Numbered from the stretch's first letter, positions 26,896-39,259 are shown. The stretch is 64,000 bases of DNA from Streptococcus sp. LYSM12 (GCF_004569635.1 NZ_SPOZ01000002.1:62001-126000), one strand, 5' to 3'. A program made the numbers and translations. The notes: a model not told the origin generated them from the sequence alone.

Positions 26896-29800
26896 TCATG
26901 GTAATTTAACAACCTCAATCTTTTCTCCCCCCAGTAAAATGAGGTATTTTTCCACTATTTCTACCGGGTAGACTTGCTTAAGAGCATCAGCATAGAGTTG
27001 CATTTGCCCGCGATAACGCTCAACTAACTGGCTCGGATGCTGATAATAATCCGTTTTGTAATCAAAGAGGACAATGCGGTCTGGATAATGGATAAAGCCA
27101 TCAATAATCCCCCGTAAGACATAATCTTCCCCAGAATGCGCATCACGTTGCAAGACAGCAAAGGGCTGCTCCCTACGAAGCAGATTCTGCTGTGCTAAGA
27201 TTTCCTGACCAAGTGGCATTTCAAAAAAGGCGGCAATCTTACTCACATCAATCTTTTCTTTGACAGCTTCTGTTGCATTTACATGTACGAGCGTATCTGC
27301 CACAATATCAGCTGTAATAGACGATAAAAGGGGCAAACGCTGCATCAACTCATGGACAGCAGAACCAATCTGTGCACCTGTCACTTTCTGCTCGTCACTA
27401 AAATCAGGCAGAACAAATTTCCTATTTGGGACATAGTCTTCCATGATTTCAAGACCATCATCTGTAAGAATAGGCTCATAGAGTTTCTTAATCTGACTAG
27501 GTGTCCGAACGCTCGGCAAGTCAATCGCAGCTCGATACTCTTGGTTGAGCTTTTCAACAGCTGATAATTGATCCAGAACAGCTACAATATCCTCTGACTG
27601 ACGGTTATCTTTCACATCATCTTTTGGCACATGCGACGACACAAGCAACTGACCAATCTTATCTGGGGTCAAATCTCCTGCCTCCACGAACGTCTTTTTG
27701 AAATGCAAATCCTGTCCCTGAAAAGCTTCTTCAATCGCCAAAATCCAATCCTGAAAATTAGTCATCGATTCCCGCGTGGACTGGGCTAATACACCAAAAC
27801 GAGACTTACCGTCATATTTATTGGACAATGTTTCCCGACTTCCTTTTCCGACCAGATAGAGTTTTTGCTCAGCGCGTGTCATAGCAACATAGAGCAGACG
27901 CATCTGTTCAGATAAGCTCAAACGTTTCAATTCTTCTTGATTAAGCTGATAAGGTAGAGTGTTCATCTGGACACGCACATGAGGCAACGGTGTCGCAAAC
28001 TTATCTTTCATATCAGCCAAATATTGGGCTCCAATCCCATTTTCTCTACTGAGGACAATCGGACTTCTACTTTCTTGACGGCTAAAATCTTTATCCATAT
28101 TGAGGAGAAAGACATACTTAAATTCCAAGCCCTTACTCTTATGAATCGTCATGAGCTGAACCGCATTTTGCGGAAGTGCAACCTCTATATCTGCCAAATC
28201 ATTGTCGCTAGCAATCAATTTATCAATCATAGTGATAAAACGCGCCAAACCTTTAAATCCCGTCTTTTCAAACTGATTTGCTCGCAAACCGAGAGCATAA
28301 AGATTTGCTTGGCGCTTTTCACCATTAGGCAAGGCTCCAACATAGTCATAATAAAACTTTTCATTGAAAATCTTCCAGATTAAATCATAGATTGAATGGG
28401 TCTTGGAGTAAAGCCTCCAACTGACCAGATAAGTCTCAATATGGGCTAACTTTTGCTTCAAGGCAGGGGAAATCAACTGAGGATGAGCGCCATTAGCTTT
28501 CAAAGCCTGCTGAAATTTTTGATAAAAATAAGCCGAATCTGCCTGCAAGGCAATCCGTGTCAGCTCATCTTCTGTCAAGCGAAACATTGGTGATTTCAAG
28601 AGGGCAATCAAGGGATAGTCGTTGAGCGGATTATTAATGACCCGCAAAGTATCCAGCATGACCATCACTTCCAAAGACTTGAGATAATGAGCCTCACCAC
28701 CGTCAGACACCAATGGGATACCATGCTGCTCAAAGCTGGTCAAAATACGCTCATTACGTGTCCGTGAAGAGACAAGCAAAGTAATGTCTGAAAAAGCAAC
28801 CTGTTCTTCATTATGCAATCGAATGATTTCCTTGGCGACCAGCTCCACCTCACCTGCGCTGACTTCACCCTGTTCTAGCTTCTCTTCCTCTTCACTGTCA
28901 GTATTGTAAATCAAATATTCCATTCGATGATTGGGTTGTTGAATTTTCTGACGCTCGCTTCCTGCAACCAGACAATGGGTCTCGTCATAGGTGATTTGAC
29001 CGACTGCCTTATCCATAAGACGTGTAAAGATTGCATTAGTTGCATCCAGTACCTCGCACTGGCTCCGGAAATTTTCTTTAAGAAGAATTAATTTGCCAGC
29101 AGTTGGATCTGCTTGATAGAGTTCAAATTTCTCTTGGAAAATACGTGGATCTGCTTGACGAAAACGGTAAATAGACTGCTTGATATCTCCTACCATGAAA
29201 CGATTATGACCATTTGACAATAAGTCTAGCAGCCGCTCCTGAATATGATTGTTATCCTGATATTCATCGACCATGACCTCGTGATAGGTCGCCTGATAAA
29301 GTCCACGAATCTCTGGATAACCTGCTAATATTTGAATGGCAAAATGACTAATATCTGTAAATTCGTAACTATTTTCCTGCATCTTACGCTGAAGATATTG
29401 GTACGAAAAATCGAGGACAAAATCTCTCAAAAGACTGAGGATAGGTATCATCTGAGGCTGGTAGCTAAGAACCGTTTTCAAGTGTTTTAAATTAGCCAAG
29501 CGTACCTGCAAGTCCTTAAAGACAGGATATTTTTCACCTGCCACCGTCACATCTGTACCAGACGGCAGGATATCCACCAATTGTGCAGTCACTTCTAATA
29601 GCTGCTCCATTTCGTTGCATCTATCGTACTCCACCAACAATTCCCTCAACTGACGAATAATCACCAGATGCTTGGTATAATTAACTGTTGGTTTACCAGC
29701 CTTGGTCTCCTTTTTATAGGTAGGCAAATCCGTCACGTCCTGCAAATCATTAGCAGCCCGTTCCATGCTATCTAAGAGTCCTTCAAAAGTCGAAACTGGA

Positions 29801-30504
29801 AGACTTGCAAGAGTTGTAAACTGCTCATATCCCTTTAAAAAAGTTTCCTTTAGCCATTCTTGAGGATTGCTAGTCGATTGGCTAAAAGTATGGATCTGAT
29901 AGACCACCTCCCGAAATCCTTTCATATCCTTACGATTATTAGAAAAATTCCGCACCAGTTGCTGAAAGCTTGCCTGATCCTTTCCCGCCATATAATCGCT
30001 GACTAAGTCCGAGAACACTTCCTGTTTAAGTAGATCCTGCTCGTTTTTATCCTGTAAAATTCGAAAAGTCGGTGCAATGCCTAAAAGATAGCCATAAGTC
30101 ACCACCAACTGTTGGGTAAAGGCATCCATGGTTCCAATAGCAGCATTGGGAAGATCGGTCAACTGTCGAGATAAATGCCTCTTTAGCTCCTCATCTTGAC
30201 TGTCAAAAATAGCCTTGGTCAGCTGTCGTTCAATCCGCTCTCTCAACTCACCTGCTGCCTTGACTGTGAAAGTCGAAATAAAGAGTTGGTCCACACCAAT
30301 TCCTCGCTTCAGCTTGTCCAAAATCCGCTCCACCATAACGAAAGTCTTTCCTGAACCAGCAGAAGCCGACACCAGAACGTTTTGCCCATCGGTATAAATG
30401 GCTTCAATTTGCTCTGGTGTTCGTTTTTGCGCTTTCTCTGAATGGGCTTCTTCTCTCTGTAACACTGCAATCTCAGCTGAGCTTAAAAATGCCTTAGATT
30501 TCAT
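26896..30504 (-). CDS. rexA: ATP-dependent helicase/nuclease subunit A (RexA/AddA)
   Basis: UvrD-family helicase with a C-terminal RecB-type nuclease, one half of the RexAB (AddAB) enzyme that resects double-strand breaks for recombination and degrades linear DNA. It has about 1,202 residues. The Q-motif region [10 protein letters not shown] is followed by Walker [11 protein letters not shown] (46-55). Walker B is [10 protein letters not shown], later helicase motifs include [14 protein letters not shown] and [16 protein letters not shown], and the nuclease motif [15 protein letters not shown] lies near the C-terminus. The ATG at 30504 (MKSKAFL) is chosen because AAAGGAG lies 6 bases upstream; a TTG two codons earlier is less likely. 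It overlaps the rexB stop by 11 bases. Confidence 0.95.
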   Translation of the reverse strand: MKSKAFLSSAEIAVLQREEAHSEKAQKRTPEQIEAIYTDGQNVLVSASAGSGKTFVMVERILDKLKRGIGVDQLFISTFTVKAAGELRERIERQLTKAIFDSQDEELKRHLSRQLTDLPNAAIGTMDAFTQQLVVTYGYLLGIAPTFRILQDKNEQDLLKQEVFSDLVSDYMAGKDQASFQQLVRNFSNNRKDMKGFREVVYQIHTFSQSTSNPQEWLKETFLKGYEQFTTLASLPVSTFEGLLDSMERAANDLQDVTDLPTYKKETKAGKPTVNYTKHLVIIRQLRELLVEYDRCNEMEQLLEVTAQLVDILPSGTDVTVAGEKYPVFKDLQVRLANLKHLKTVLSYQPQMIPILSLLRDFVLDFSYQYLQRKMQENSYEFTDISHFAIQILAGYPEIRGLYQATYHEVMVDEYQDNNHIQERLLDLLSNGHNRFMVGDIKQSIYRFRQADPRIFQEKFELYQADPTAGKLILLKENFRSQCEVLDATNAIFTRLMDKAVGQITYDETHCLVAGSERQKIQQPNHRMEYLIYNTDSEEEEKLEQGEVSAGEVELVAKEIIRLHNEEQVAFSDITLLVSSRTRNERILTSFEQHGIPLVSDGGEAHYLKSLEVMVMLDTLRVINNPLNDYPLIALLKSPMFRLTEDELTRIALQADSAYFYQKFQQALKANGAHPQLISPALKQKLAHIETYLVSWRLYSKTHSIYDLIWKIFNEKFYYDYVGALPNGEKRQANLYALGLRANQFEKTGFKGLARFITMIDKLIASDNDLADIEVALPQNAVQLMTIHKSKGLEFKYVFLLNMDKDFSRQESRSPIVLSRENGIGAQYLADMKDKFATPLPHVRVQMNTLPYQLNQEELKRLSLSEQMRLLYVAMTRAEQKLYLVGKGSRETLSNKYDGKSRFGVLAQSTRESMTNFQDWILAIEEAFQGQDLHFKKTFVEAGDLTPDKIGQLLVSSHVPKDDVKDNRQSEDIVAVLDQLSAVEKLNQEYRAAIDLPSVRTPSQIKKLYEPILTDDGLEIMEDYVPNRKFVLPDFSDEQKVTGAQIGSAVHELMQRLPLLSSITADIVADTLVHVNATEAVKEKIDVSKIAAFFEMPLGQEILAQQNLLRREQPFAVLQRDAHSGEDYVLRGIIDGFIHYPDRIVLFDYKTDYYQHPSQLVERYRGQMQLYADALKQVYPVEIVEKYLILLGGEKIEVVKLP

Positions 30505-33500
30505 CAGCAACTCCTTTCCTCATTCTGTCTAACCACTCCTCTTTCTTGCCACCTTTCAACAGTGGGCGAGCTAATGAGAAATGACGATCAGCTTCAAATC
30601 CCGTAATAGCCTTTAATTGCTCACCTGCCACGGATTGTCCATCTTCGGTATAAGGATTAACCGCAAACTGCCCCGCTACAATCTTCTCTGCTGCTCGCTG
30701 ATACAAGGTCTGATTGTAAGCTAGCATAATGTTCAAATCCTGCTGGGTAAAAAGTGAAGCCTTGGTCTTAGCATATAGTTGGTTGAGGCGATTGCTCTCT
30801 TCTTCCAAAAATAATCCCTTATACACTAGAGCTTTATAAGCCTTTGCAAGCACCTGATCCGCTGATTTAGTATCTGTCAATCTGACAATCGGGTCTAACA
30901 TGTGCAAATACATGGCTCCAAAAACCTTGTCTAACTGGCTAAATTCTGGCATTTGCTGAACTGCTGCAATGTAAGTCATCAACTGTGGACTAAGCCCATT
31001 GTAAAATTTGTCAATGTGGAACTGCTTGCTACTTGATTTGTAATCCACTACTCCGAAAGCCTGATTTGAAATTAGCTTATCCAAACGGTCAATCTTCCCC
31101 ACTACTTGGACAGACCGTCCCTTTTCTAAAGTCAAAAAAGGCACTTGTTCTCCGCCAAAGACGGCTTCATTTGCCACGACTTGCGTCACAGGCTCCTCCT
31201 GTAAGACCAAGGATGTCGCCCGAGCAATGTCTAATAAAACTGCTTCTGAGAACTGACTTTCAGCATTGAATTGGTAAAGTGCTTCAAAAGATGGCTCCTT
31301 GCGAGTCTCGGTTATCGCTTGTTGTAATTTTTCATCAAACGATTGATTGCTATCATTCGTTGTTACTCGCTCAAAAATCCGGTGCAGGAAATTTCCATGA
31401 CTGCGTGCATCCGGATGAATACTATCTCGCTCCCTCAAGCGTAGGACATGCTTGACAAAGTACACATATTCATTCTGGTAAAAGTCTGTCAAACTAGAAG
31501 CAGACAAAACAAGTGGCACTCCTACTGGATAGAGAACATCGAGTGTATCAACTGCCAATGGACTGGTTTCAATCTCACCTGTAATGGCTGGAATAACAAT
31601 CTGTTCTTGTTCCAATTTCTTGCGCAAGTAACGAATAGCAACCAACCAGAAAGTTTCCTCTTCCTTACTCCACTCCGCATCAAACGGCAAGCGATTCGCT
31701 TCAATCACCCGAGCTAATAAACTCTTATAGTGTGCCAAATCGTCCAGCTGAAAACCAGTGGTCTTCCCTTTTTCCTCTTTTGGAATCCCCACATCTTCCA
31801 AGAGTTGCAAGTAGGGAGACATCCCATCTTCTGCTTCGTTAGCAAGCTGCGGAGCCGACAAAACTAGCTGCGTACTAGCCGCATTGAGTAGCGACAGCAT
31901 AGCAAAATGATTTTTCTTCCCATTCTCACGACTCATCACATCAAACTTAGCAAACTGACCTGTCGCTTCATTAATCCGCATCCGTTCCACATCGGTCAAT
32001 AAACTAGTATTTTTAGCTAGCTTTGGAAAATTGGTCTGGGTTAAGCCAATAGCAAAGACATACTTGGCTGTGTGGGGTTCAATTAAGTCGTAGGATTTAA
32101 CCCGCACCACATCAACGGTCGCAGGTACAATACGATAAGTACTTGCAAGCATGCCTGCCCGCAAAATGGCTAGAAAATCAGCTACCGTCAGCTTCTCATC
32201 CCCAAAAATCTGGTTCATCTCCTCTAAGAGATGGACAAAGCAATTCCAGACCTGCTCATCCCTTTCCTGCTCCAACTCTCCGAATGACGCTGATAGATCT
32301 TTCATGTTATCTGGTAAGGCAATACCCTCACAAAAATCGCGAAACTGTCCTAATAGACTCTTTCCTAATTGAGGACGAGCCTTAAAAAAGGCTGTCAATG
32401 GTTTCATGACCTTCTCACGAATATGGTTGAGTTCTTTCAAATCGTAGCGACTGCCATTTTCTGCTGTAAATGCTCGTTCAAACTGGTTCTGCCCCTTGAC
32501 ATCTGCAAACAATAGATACTGCTCAAACCTATCTACTGTTTCCTGAGACCACTGCTGATAGAGGCCTGATTTCAAGAGATTGAGCATATCCTCGGTCCTA
32601 AAACGATAACGCTTTAAGCGCTCCAAAGACTCAATCAAATGCACCAAAGGATGATGGCTCATCTCCTCAGCTCTCCCTAAGTAGTAAGGAATATCATATT
32701 GGTCAAAGGTTTTCCCAAGTTGCAAATAATAGCTCTCCACATCACCTAAAAGAACAACAATATCTTTGTATCGTACTCCTTGATGAAGTAGCTGTCGGAT
32801 TGCAAGTGCCACCTGACGAACTTCCTCTTTCTGGTTGGTCACCTCCCATAGCTGAACAACTTTTTTATCTTCAGCCGTCAATTCTATCTGATAATCAGAA
32901 AAATTATAACGATTTTCAATATTCTTCGAAATCTTTCCAAAAGCATCTAGCTCATCTGAAGCTACTAGATAGCTAGGATTTGTCTGAAAAGTTTGCGCCA
33001 AATGGCGGAGAAATTCCACACCGGCTTGATAGAGATTGCCCTCAATATACGTTGCTTGATAGGCTTTTTGGCTCGCATAGGTTGCAATGACCAATTCCGC
33101 CACACGTTCATTCAATGCTGCAATTAGCGCTTCTTCTTCAGCTGAAAAACGGGTAAAGCCATCCACAACAAGGACAACACCTGCTAATTCCTCATCGAGC
33201 TGACCGGTTTCAACAAGCTTGCGAAATTGGGCTATTTTAGTAGAAATTTGAAAATGTTCCGCCAACATCACTTTTTCAAAAGCCGCCAATAGCTTGACCA
33301 AATCCGTTTCTTTATCGGATGATTCTAGTTGTACCAGGTCCGCAACTGTTAGATTAGACCGTTGCATTTCCTGATATAAAGTAACTAGTTGCTGGATAAA
33401 GGCAATATCCTGTTTGACCTTGCCATAGACTTGAAATTCCGCTTCATCCATATGTGATAAAAGTCGGAAAAAGAGCATGGCTAGCCCTGTATCATCCAGC

Positions 33501-33739
33501 GTTTTCATCCACTCAGCCTGATTGAGGGTAAAATAGCGCGCCAGCTGTTCAAAACGGGTCACCACCATATCAAAAGATCCTTTCTCCTTTAAGGTAGTCA
33601 ACACGGCGCGCTCTTTTTCAAAGGAGAGAGAATTGGGAGCAATGTAAAAGACCCGCCTCCCTATCTGTGTGTAGTTCCTTGCCAGTTCTGCCAAAAAGGG
33701 AGTCAAAGGATAACGAATATCTGCATAATATAATTTCAT
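30494..33739 (-). CDS. rexB: ATP-dependent nuclease subunit B (RexB/AddB)
   Basis: Partner subunit of RexA, 1,081 residues. The C-terminal RecB-type nuclease domain shows GKIDRLDK and [12 protein letters not shown] (Asp-x-Lys). Unlike Bacillus AddB, no Walker A motif is visible at the N-terminus ([20 protein letters not shown]). The position where AddB carries an iron-sulfur cysteine reads [12 protein letters not shown] without cysteine. Both are known features of the streptococcal/lactococcal RexB branch. It is the first gene of the rexB-rexA operon. A TGGTATAAT extended -10 lies at 33789-33784. Confidence 0.94.
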   Translation of the reverse strand: MKLYYADIRYPLTPFLAELARNYTQIGRRVFYIAPNSLSFEKERAVLTTLKEKGSFDMVVTRFEQLARYFTLNQAEWMKTLDDTGLAMLFFRLLSHMDEAEFQVYGKVKQDIAFIQQLVTLYQEMQRSNLTVADLVQLESSDKETDLVKLLAAFEKVMLAEHFQISTKIAQFRKLVETGQLDEELAGVVLVVDGFTRFSAEEEALIAALNERVAELVIATYASQKAYQATYIEGNLYQAGVEFLRHLAQTFQTNPSYLVASDELDAFGKISKNIENRYNFSDYQIELTAEDKKVVQLWEVTNQKEEVRQVALAIRQLLHQGVRYKDIVVLLGDVESYYLQLGKTFDQYDIPYYLGRAEEMSHHPLVHLIESLERLKRYRFRTEDMLNLLKSGLYQQWSQETVDRFEQYLLFADVKGQNQFERAFTAENGSRYDLKELNHIREKVMKPLTAFFKARPQLGKSLLGQFRDFCEGIALPDNMKDLSASFGELEQERDEQVWNCFVHLLEEMNQIFGDEKLTVADFLAILRAGMLASTYRIVPATVDVVRVKSYDLIEPHTAKYVFAIGLTQTNFPKLAKNTSLLTDVERMRINEATGQFAKFDVMSRENGKKNHFAMLSLLNAASTQLVLSAPQLANEAEDGMSPYLQLLEDVGIPKEEKGKTTGFQLDDLAHYKSLLARVIEANRLPFDAEWSKEEETFWLVAIRYLRKKLEQEQIVIPAITGEIETSPLAVDTLDVLYPVGVPLVLSASSLTDFYQNEYVYFVKHVLRLRERDSIHPDARSHGNFLHRIFERVTTNDSNQSFDEKLQQAITETRKEPSFEALYQFNAESQFSEAVLLDIARATSLVLQEEPVTQVVANEAVFGGEQVPFLTLEKGRSVQVVGKIDRLDKLISNQAFGVVDYKSSSKQFHIDKFYNGLSPQLMTYIAAVQQMPEFSQLDKVFGAMYLHMLDPIVRLTDTKSADQVLAKAYKALVYKGLFLEEESNRLNQLYAKTKASLFTQQDLNIMLAYNQTLYQRAAEKIVAGQFAVNPYTEDGQSVAGEQLKAITGFEADRHFSLARPLLKGGKKEEWLDRMRKGVADEI

Positions 33740-33783
33740 AGAATCTTCTTTCTATCATTTGCTCTGTGAATATTGTTCCCTCT

Positions 33784-33789
33784 ATTATA
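33784..33789 (-). promoter_or_regulatory. Extended -10 of rexBA
   Basis: TATAAT preceded by TGG on the minus strand, 45 bases before the rexB start. It is divergent from the promoter at 33827-33855. Confidence 0.6.
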
Positions 33790-33826
33790 CCAAAAGTCGG
33801 AAAAACATGCCTCTTTACTAGATTAC

Positions 33827-33855
33827 TTGAAAGACTGTAAAAAATAGGATATACT
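33827..33855 (+). promoter_or_regulatory. Promoter of the small membrane protein gene
   Basis: TTGAAA (33827-33832), 17-base spacer, TATACT (33850-33855). Confidence 0.8.
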
Positions 33856-33901
33856 GGTCAATAAAGATGACATCCCCTCATTCAATAGAAAGGAGTTCTC
33901 T

Positions 33902-34108
33902 ATGTTCCATTATCTGTCTGCCCTACGCCTTGTTAGCGTTATCATTTTACTCGTCTATATGGTGCTTGGTATCAGCTTTATTCGCTCTTTTCACCAAATT
34001 AGTCTACCAAAAGCCATCAAAGCCATTTTCTTACTTGGTTACCTACTTCTTCTAGCGGGGCTCCTCTATCTTACCTTTTTTATCCTCCTTCTAGGATTTA
34101 ATTCTTAG
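33902..34108 (+). CDS. Small two-helix membrane protein, function unknown
   Basis: A 68-residue hydrophobic protein beginning MFHYLSALRLVSVIILLVY, with two predicted membrane segments (about 8-25 and 40-64) joined by a short basic loop (RSFHQISLPKAIK). It is believable as a gene despite its size: it has a good promoter (33827-33855), an AAAGGAG ribosome-binding site 7 bases before the ATG and a terminator about 135 bases downstream. An overlapping frame starting at 33867 lacks these signals. No family was recognised. It is divergent from rexB. Confidence 0.7.
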   Translation: MFHYLSALRLVSVIILLVYMVLGISFIRSFHQISLPKAIKAIFLLGYLLLLAGLLYLTFFILLLGFNS

Positions 34109-34241
34109 ACTGTAAAAGGAGTAGAACAAGGTCATAATTTCGTAGGAAGCAAGAAATCGCTTTTTGCTTTCTAAATTTAAATTTCCATAGTCACTATCCG
34201 GACTATGGAAATGCGTCAAATTGTTCATACTATAAAATTTT

Positions 34242-34275
34242 AAGAGGTTGGTGCAGTTCAAAACACCAACCTCTT
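34242..34275 (+). terminator. Terminator after the small membrane protein gene
   Basis: A perfect 12-bp stem AAGAGGTTGGTG / CACCAACCTCTT, loop of 10 bases, followed by TT and an AT-rich tail. Confidence 0.75.
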
Positions 34276-34316
34276 TTATCTTTTAATACTCGTCAAACAT
34301 CAACTTCTTACGTTGT

Positions 34317-34422
34317 TATAGTCATTTCGTTTATCTTTTATTACTTCGTTAACTCGCTTTGCCGTACTCCAGTACAGCCTGCAGCTCCTTTCCTAATACT
34401 AAAAGTAAACTAAAAGACTATA
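34317..34422. mobile_element. MITE-like element, copy C (complete)
   Basis: 106 bases with TATAGTCATTTCGTTTAT at the left and GTAAACTAAAAGACTATA at the right, so imperfect inverted ends of about 18 bases. It is in the same orientation as copy A. Confidence 0.85.
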
Positions 34423-34695
34423 ACTCACCCTGCTGAACCCTCGTTCTCCTCTCAGTTTAGAAGAGAAGAGCTCTACTATCCCCAAAACTTTTTACAATTA
34501 CGGGTTAGAAAAGCTCGTCAACTCTTAATTTTTATACAGTAGAGAATTTGTATTCACAACCTGAGTCTACCATTCAAGACTGATTTTTCCCTGCTCATCA
34601 TTCCTGAAATCAGGCAAGACCAAGCAACGACATGATAAATGAAAACTGAATGATTATCTCTCCTAAATCAAAACAGTCGCCGGTGCTCTAAGAAC

Positions 34696-36966
34696 CTATT
34701 CCTCTTTTTCAATCGGTGCAAGGCTTGCTAAGACTTTTTTTAGCCCCATCTCTGGAAAATTAATTTTCAATTCTTGACTGCTACCATTACCCGTGACTTC
34801 AAGAACAGTCCCTCGTCCCCATTTGCGGTGAATAGCAATATCTCCCACCGACCAATCTACTTGCGGTGTAGCGCTAGATTTTCCAAATGGCAAATCATTT
34901 TCTAAACTACGAGGCTGAATCTGAGACTTACGAGACTGAATAGCCTGTTGTAGACTCATACCTTGACCGAATTTGCTAGTCTGACCATTGATATAAGATG
35001 CCTTAAAGGATGTGTTGGCGGGTCTAGCCAAACCTTGATAATCCAGTAAATCACTCGATATTTCTCTGATAAAGCGACTAGGCTGATTGTAGCTACTCCG
35101 CCCAAATAAAAGGCGCGAGTTCGCATTCGTCAAATAAAGCTGCTTTTCCGCACGAGTAATTCCCACATAAGCAAGGCGTCGTTCTTCTTCTAATTCATCC
35201 TCATCGTCAGTCGCTCTACTGAGTGGAAAGACATTTTCTTCCATACCAATGAGAAAGACAACTGGAAATTCAAGCCCCTTGGCTGCATGCAGGGTCATCA
35301 AGGTCACTTCTGAACTCTCACGATCACCATCATCCGTATCCGCAATTAAAGCCAAATCATTGAGGAATCGGCTCAGAGTTTCCAATCCCGCCTCTCCTTC
35401 TACCTCACTTTCCTCATCAAAATGCTTGGTTACAGATAGAAACTCCTGCAAGTTTTCAATTCGAGCATTGGCTTCCAAGGTCGCTTGAATCATGAGTGAC
35501 TCAAGATAACCAGTCTTATTCAAAACTAGCTCAACCAATTCTGTAATCGAAACATCATCCAACTGTTCTCGCAATTGGTAAAGCAGGTTTGACAAATCAA
35601 AGACCGCCTGAGCTGCCTTGCCCTTAATCCCAGATAACATAATATTCTGGCTCGCTTCTAACAAGGACATCTCCTGCATTTGGGCAAAATCACGGATTTT
35701 ATCCACCGTACCAGGTCCCACTCCACGCTTGGGCTCATTCACAATTCGCTCAAAGGATAGATTATCCGCTGGATTTGCAATCACATTAAGATAAGCAATA
35801 ACATCACGAATTTCTTTCCGACTATAGAACTTAGTTCCACCGACCATGGTATAGGGAATATTCGCCTTTAAAAAGGCTTCTTCAATCGTACGAGATTGAG
35901 CATTGGTCCGATACAGCACAGCCATATCACGATAAGAACGACCTGCTCGTACTAGTTCATCAATCTGACCTGCCACATAAATCGACTCATCCTGCTCATC
36001 ACTAGCGCGATAGTAGGTAATCCTATCTCCCTCATCATTTTGGGTCCAGAGATTTTTTGGTCTTCGGTTGCGGTTGTTATTGATGACATCATTGGCTGCA
36101 TGTAAAACGGTTTTAGTGGAACGATAATTTTCTTCCAGCAGCACAACCTTACTTTCTGGATAATCCTTTTCAAAATCAAGAATATTTTGCATATCTGCCC
36201 CGCGCCAACCATAGATGGACTGATCCGCATCCCCCACGACACAAATATTTTTAAAACGTGAAGCAAGGAGCTTGACCAACTGATACTGGGCATGGTTGGT
36301 ATCTTGATACTCGTCAACGTGGATATAGTGGAATTTCTGCTGATAGTAGGTCAGCACATCCGGATTCTGATCAAACAAGCGCAGGGTCAACATAATCAAA
36401 TCATCAAAATCTACCGCCTCACTCATGCGCAATTCTTTTTGATAGGCAGCATAGCATTTGGCTACAATCTGTGTATAGAAATCCCCAGCCTGGCTCTCAT
36501 AAGCTACTTCGTCGAGCAAATCATTTTTAGCATTGGAAATCGTACCTAGAATAGAGCGTTCGCTCCACTTTTTCGGATCCAAATTTAGATTTTTCAAAAT
36601 CCGTTTCATCAAAGTCCGTTGCTCACCTGGATCCACAATAGTAAAGTTACGGTTATAGCCAATATGATCCGCATCTCGGCGCAAAATCCGTACACACATA
36701 GAGTGGAAAGTCGCAATCAAACAATCCTGAGTTCTAGGATTTAGCGCAAAAGCCCGCTCTTTCATCTCTCGAGCTGCTTTATTGGTAAACGTAATCGCCA
36801 AAATATTCCAAGGATTAACCAATTTTTCATCAATCAGATAGGCAATACGGTGAGTCAAAACTCGGGTCTTACCAGAACCTGCCCCTGCCATAATTAACAA
36901 AGGCCCCTCTGTTGTCTGAACCGCCTCTGCCTGCTTATCATTCATTCCATTTAATAAAGGATTCAT
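34696..36966 (-). CDS. pcrA: ATP-dependent DNA helicase PcrA
   Basis: Superfamily 1A 3'-5' helicase, about 756 residues, acting in repair, removal of RecA filaments and replication-transcription conflicts. Motifs: [10 protein letters not shown]-motif, Walker [10 protein letters not shown], Walker [41 protein letters not shown] and [17 protein letters not shown]. The C-terminal [20 protein letters not shown] segment is the PcrA Tudor-like tail. The start at 36966 ([11 protein letters not shown]) matches the usual streptococcal N-terminus and has GGGAG upstream; the ATG four codons earlier is less likely. The nearest -10 (37158-37153) lies beyond a complete MITE, so the transcript leader should carry the element. 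Confidence 0.95.
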   Translation of the reverse strand: MNPLLNGMNDKQAEAVQTTEGPLLIMAGAGSGKTRVLTHRIAYLIDEKLVNPWNILAITFTNKAAREMKERAFALNPRTQDCLIATFHSMCVRILRRDADHIGYNRNFTIVDPGEQRTLMKRILKNLNLDPKKWSERSILGTISNAKNDLLDEVAYESQAGDFYTQIVAKCYAAYQKELRMSEAVDFDDLIMLTLRLFDQNPDVLTYYQQKFHYIHVDEYQDTNHAQYQLVKLLASRFKNICVVGDADQSIYGWRGADMQNILDFEKDYPESKVVLLEENYRSTKTVLHAANDVINNNRNRRPKNLWTQNDEGDRITYYRASDEQDESIYVAGQIDELVRAGRSYRDMAVLYRTNAQSRTIEEAFLKANIPYTMVGGTKFYSRKEIRDVIAYLNVIANPADNLSFERIVNEPKRGVGPGTVDKIRDFAQMQEMSLLEASQNIMLSGIKGKAAQAVFDLSNLLYQLREQLDDVSITELVELVLNKTGYLESLMIQATLEANARIENLQEFLSVTKHFDEESEVEGEAGLETLSRFLNDLALIADTDDGDRESSEVTLMTLHAAKGLEFPVVFLIGMEENVFPLSRATDDEDELEEERRLAYVGITRAEKQLYLTNANSRLLFGRSSYNQPSRFIREISSDLLDYQGLARPANTSFKASYINGQTSKFGQGMSLQQAIQSRKSQIQPRSLENDLPFGKSSATPQVDWSVGDIAIHRKWGRGTVLEVTGNGSSQELKINFPEMGLKKVLASLAPIEKEE

Positions 36967-36982
36967 CTTCTCTCCCATCTCT

Positions 36983-37086
36983 TATAGTCATTTCGTTTAT
37001 TTTTATTACTTCGGTCACTCGTTTTGCCGTACTCTAGTATAGCCTGCAGCTCGTTGCCTAGTACGAAAAGCAAACTAAAAGACTAT
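36983..37086. mobile_element. MITE-like element, copy D (in pcrA leader)
   Basis: About 104 bases from TATAGTC (36983) to GACTAT (37086), same orientation as copies A and C. Its edge is 16 bases from the pcrA start codon. Confidence 0.85.
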
Positions 37087-37152
37087 CCCTTTCAGAAAAT
37101 CAATGCTCAATAACAGACCGTCTTCTGATTTTCCAAGACCTCCAATTCCTTT

Positions 37153-37158
37153 ATTATA
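37153..37158 (-). promoter_or_regulatory. Extended -10 candidate for pcrA
   Basis: TGATATAAT on the minus strand, about 190 bases upstream of the pcrA ATG and upstream of the MITE. No good -35. Confidence 0.5.
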
Positions 37159-37170
37159 TCAAAAAGTATG

Positions 37171-37200
37171 AAAAAAAGCGCCAATCTTTTAGAGTTGGCA
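37171..37200 (-). terminator. Second terminator after nox
   Basis: GCCAACTCTAAAAGATTGGC followed by GCTTTTTTT on the minus strand. Confidence 0.6.
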
Positions 37201-37373
37201 CTCCTTTTCCACTAGCCAAACCTCACTACTCAAACATAGACTCTTTAGCTAACAAATGGATATTCAAGTTGTTTACCAATACCATAGCGATAGTAGCCAC
37301 ATCTACATTTACATCCTATTTTCGCTATGTTGATTTTTAAAGAGTTGATTCTTCTATTTCCTCAAATCATCCC

Positions 37374-37406
37374 CTAAAAAAATCTGGAAACGATTGTCCC
37401 AGATTT
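37374..37406 (-). terminator. Terminator after nox
   Basis: AAATCTGG / CCAGATTT stem with a T run on the minus strand, 10 bases after the nox stop codon. Confidence 0.7.
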
Positions 37407-37415
37407 TTACAGCTC

Positions 37416-38786
37416 TTATTCAGCACCCAAAGCTGCCATTGTAATGTAGTTGTATGGCTTGTTGAAGTGTGGCAAGAAGAAGATATCAAGAAGCGCCAAG
37501 CGTTCGATTGTAACTTTTTCTTGGATAGCAAGTGAAAACATATGAATTCCCATTGACATATCTTCTTTAGAAGCCATTTGTGCTCCAAGAACGACACGTG
37601 TATCTTTATCGTAAACGATTTTAAGTGTTACTGGGAAATTATCATGTTCAATAAATTCTGGTTTTTGGTTATCTGTGAACTCAGTCACTACTGCATTGTA
37701 ACCAAAGCGTTTCGCTTTTTCAAGAGTCAAACCAGTTGACACCATCTTAAGATCATAGATAGCGATACCATTAGAACCTTGTACACCGATTGATTCAAGT
37801 TCAGTTCCACACACATTGTGAGCTGCTACGATACCTGAACGAACAGCGTTTGTTGCAAGAGCGATATAGTTGGTATCACCGATTGCGTTATCATAAACAG
37901 TCGCACAGTCTCCGATTGCATACACATCTTTCATGCTGGTTTCTTGTTTTTTATTTACAAGGAAAGCACCGTTGCGGAAGAGCTCAAGCTTCCCATCTCC
38001 AAGACCAGTATTTGGACGGAAACCAACTGCCAAGACAACCATGTCAACATCAAAGCTTTCTTTATCTGTTACGATACGTTCTACTTTACCGTCACCTTCG
38101 ATTGCTTGTACAGTTTGACCAAATGCCAACTGGATACCGTGGCTTTCAAGATTTTTGCTCATCATCTCTGTCAAATCGCGGTCATAGTAACCTGCCAAGC
38201 AAGTGTCCACAACATCAATCAAAATGACTTCTTTACCTTTGCGTTCAAAGGCTTCTGCAAGTTCAACACCAATGTAACCAGCACCGACAACTGCTACGCG
38301 CTTGATGTCTTCGTCTTTCAATTTCTCAATAACATCCGCTGAGTTTTGGTACAATTTAACAAATTGAAGATTTTTAAGAGTTGCTTCAAATTCACGTGAA
38401 CCTTCTTTGATTTCTGCACCTTTAATTGGTGGTAAAATTGGTTGTGAACCAGTAGCAAAAATCAATTTATCATAAGACTCGACATGCTTGCTACCATCCT
38501 CTAAAAGAACATGTACTTCTTTCTTATCATAGTCTACAGACTCAACCGGTGAGTTCATGTATACTTTTGCACCAAGGCTTTCTAATTGCTCCTTATCAGA
38601 GTAGAACAAGCCTTCTGGACCAGAGATTTGCTCACCAATCCACAGTGCCATTCCACATCCAAGAAACGAAATATTTGAGTTTTGGTCAAATACAACAATC
38701 TCGTTATCAGCACCATAATTTGTTAACATAGTTTTGATACAAGCTGTACCAGCGTGGTTTGCACCAACAACAACAATTTTAGACAT
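37416..38786 (-). CDS. nox: NADH oxidase, water-forming
   Basis: Flavoprotein of 456 residues that reduces O2 to two H2O with two NADH, regenerating NAD+ and removing oxygen in streptococci. The FAD-binding start is [12 protein letters not shown]. The redox-active cysteine is in SFLGCGMAL (Cys44), typical of the water-forming Nox/NADH peroxidase/CoA-disulfide reductase family. The NADH Rossmann motif is [17 protein letters not shown], and the second FAD motif is [10 protein letters not shown]. The length and the C-terminal dimer domain ([20 protein letters not shown]) are standard. It is monocistronic, with a good promoter and two terminators. Confidence 0.94.
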   Translation of the reverse strand: MSKIVVVGANHAGTACIKTMLTNYGADNEIVVFDQNSNISFLGCGMALWIGEQISGPEGLFYSDKEQLESLGAKVYMNSPVESVDYDKKEVHVLLEDGSKHVESYDKLIFATGSQPILPPIKGAEIKEGSREFEATLKNLQFVKLYQNSADVIEKLKDEDIKRVAVVGAGYIGVELAEAFERKGKEVILIDVVDTCLAGYYDRDLTEMMSKNLESHGIQLAFGQTVQAIEGDGKVERIVTDKESFDVDMVVLAVGFRPNTGLGDGKLELFRNGAFLVNKKQETSMKDVYAIGDCATVYDNAIGDTNYIALATNAVRSGIVAAHNVCGTELESIGVQGSNGIAIYDLKMVSTGLTLEKAKRFGYNAVVTEFTDNQKPEFIEHDNFPVTLKIVYDKDTRVVLGAQMASKEDMSMGIHMFSLAIQEKVTIERLALLDIFFLPHFNKPYNYITMAALGAE

Positions 38787-39259
38787 AAGTAAAACTCACT
38801 TTCCTAAAAAAATATTTTTACGCTTTACATTATACTAGAATTTGGTACCGATTACAAAAATTATGCTCAAAAAATCACATCATTTTTTTATGGTTACCAA
38901 TCCTCTGTAAAAAGATTCACCATCTAGCTAGCTTTCACAGGTGAGAATTGTGAAAGAAAAGCAAACCTCCTCTGTACTGAAGATAGAACGGAAGTTGAGC
39001 AAGATGAGCCAACGATGAAAGAGGTGGATATTTGACGAATAGTAAGATATCAAAACTTATTTGTCATTTGATGTTTTGTTAGATGCTACAGATACAATTC
39101 AACTTCACTCACACCTCCTTTAGAGGGAGCAACTTATCAATACCTGAACCCAGCAATTCAAGCTAGTGGTCGATGTTCGCCTGAATATAGAAATGAGAGG
39201 GTGGGGACTTCGAAAGCATGATTGGATCTCGCTCCTCTCATTTTTTAAAACATGAAAAA
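38787..39259. other. Intergenic region upstream of nox
   Basis: About 470 bases. It has the nox promoter (38829-38857). A possible coding remnant at 39108-39220 (+) reads TPPLEGATYQYLNPAIQASG without a start, in a frame that breaks upstream. A long hairpin AATGAGAGG / CCTCTCATT at about 39191-39241 followed by TTTTTT may terminate plus-strand transcription. Confidence 0.5.
38829..38857 (-). promoter_or_regulatory. nox promoter
   Basis: TTGTAA (38857-38852), 17-base spacer, TATAAT (38834-38829) on the minus strand. Confidence 0.8.

Larger units (their letters stand above)
34109..34695. other. Intergenic region with hairpins and a MITE
   Basis: About 590 bases between convergent genes. It holds an inverted repeat ATTTCCATAGTC/GACTATGGAAAT (34181-34212), a terminator (34242-34275), MITE copy C (34317-34422) and about 270 bases in which nothing was recognised. 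Confidence 0.6.
36967..37415. other. pcrA leader and nox downstream region
   Basis: About 450 bases: MITE copy D next to the pcrA start, a pcrA -10 candidate, and two terminators downstream of nox. In 37201-37370 nothing was recognised. Confidence 0.6.
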
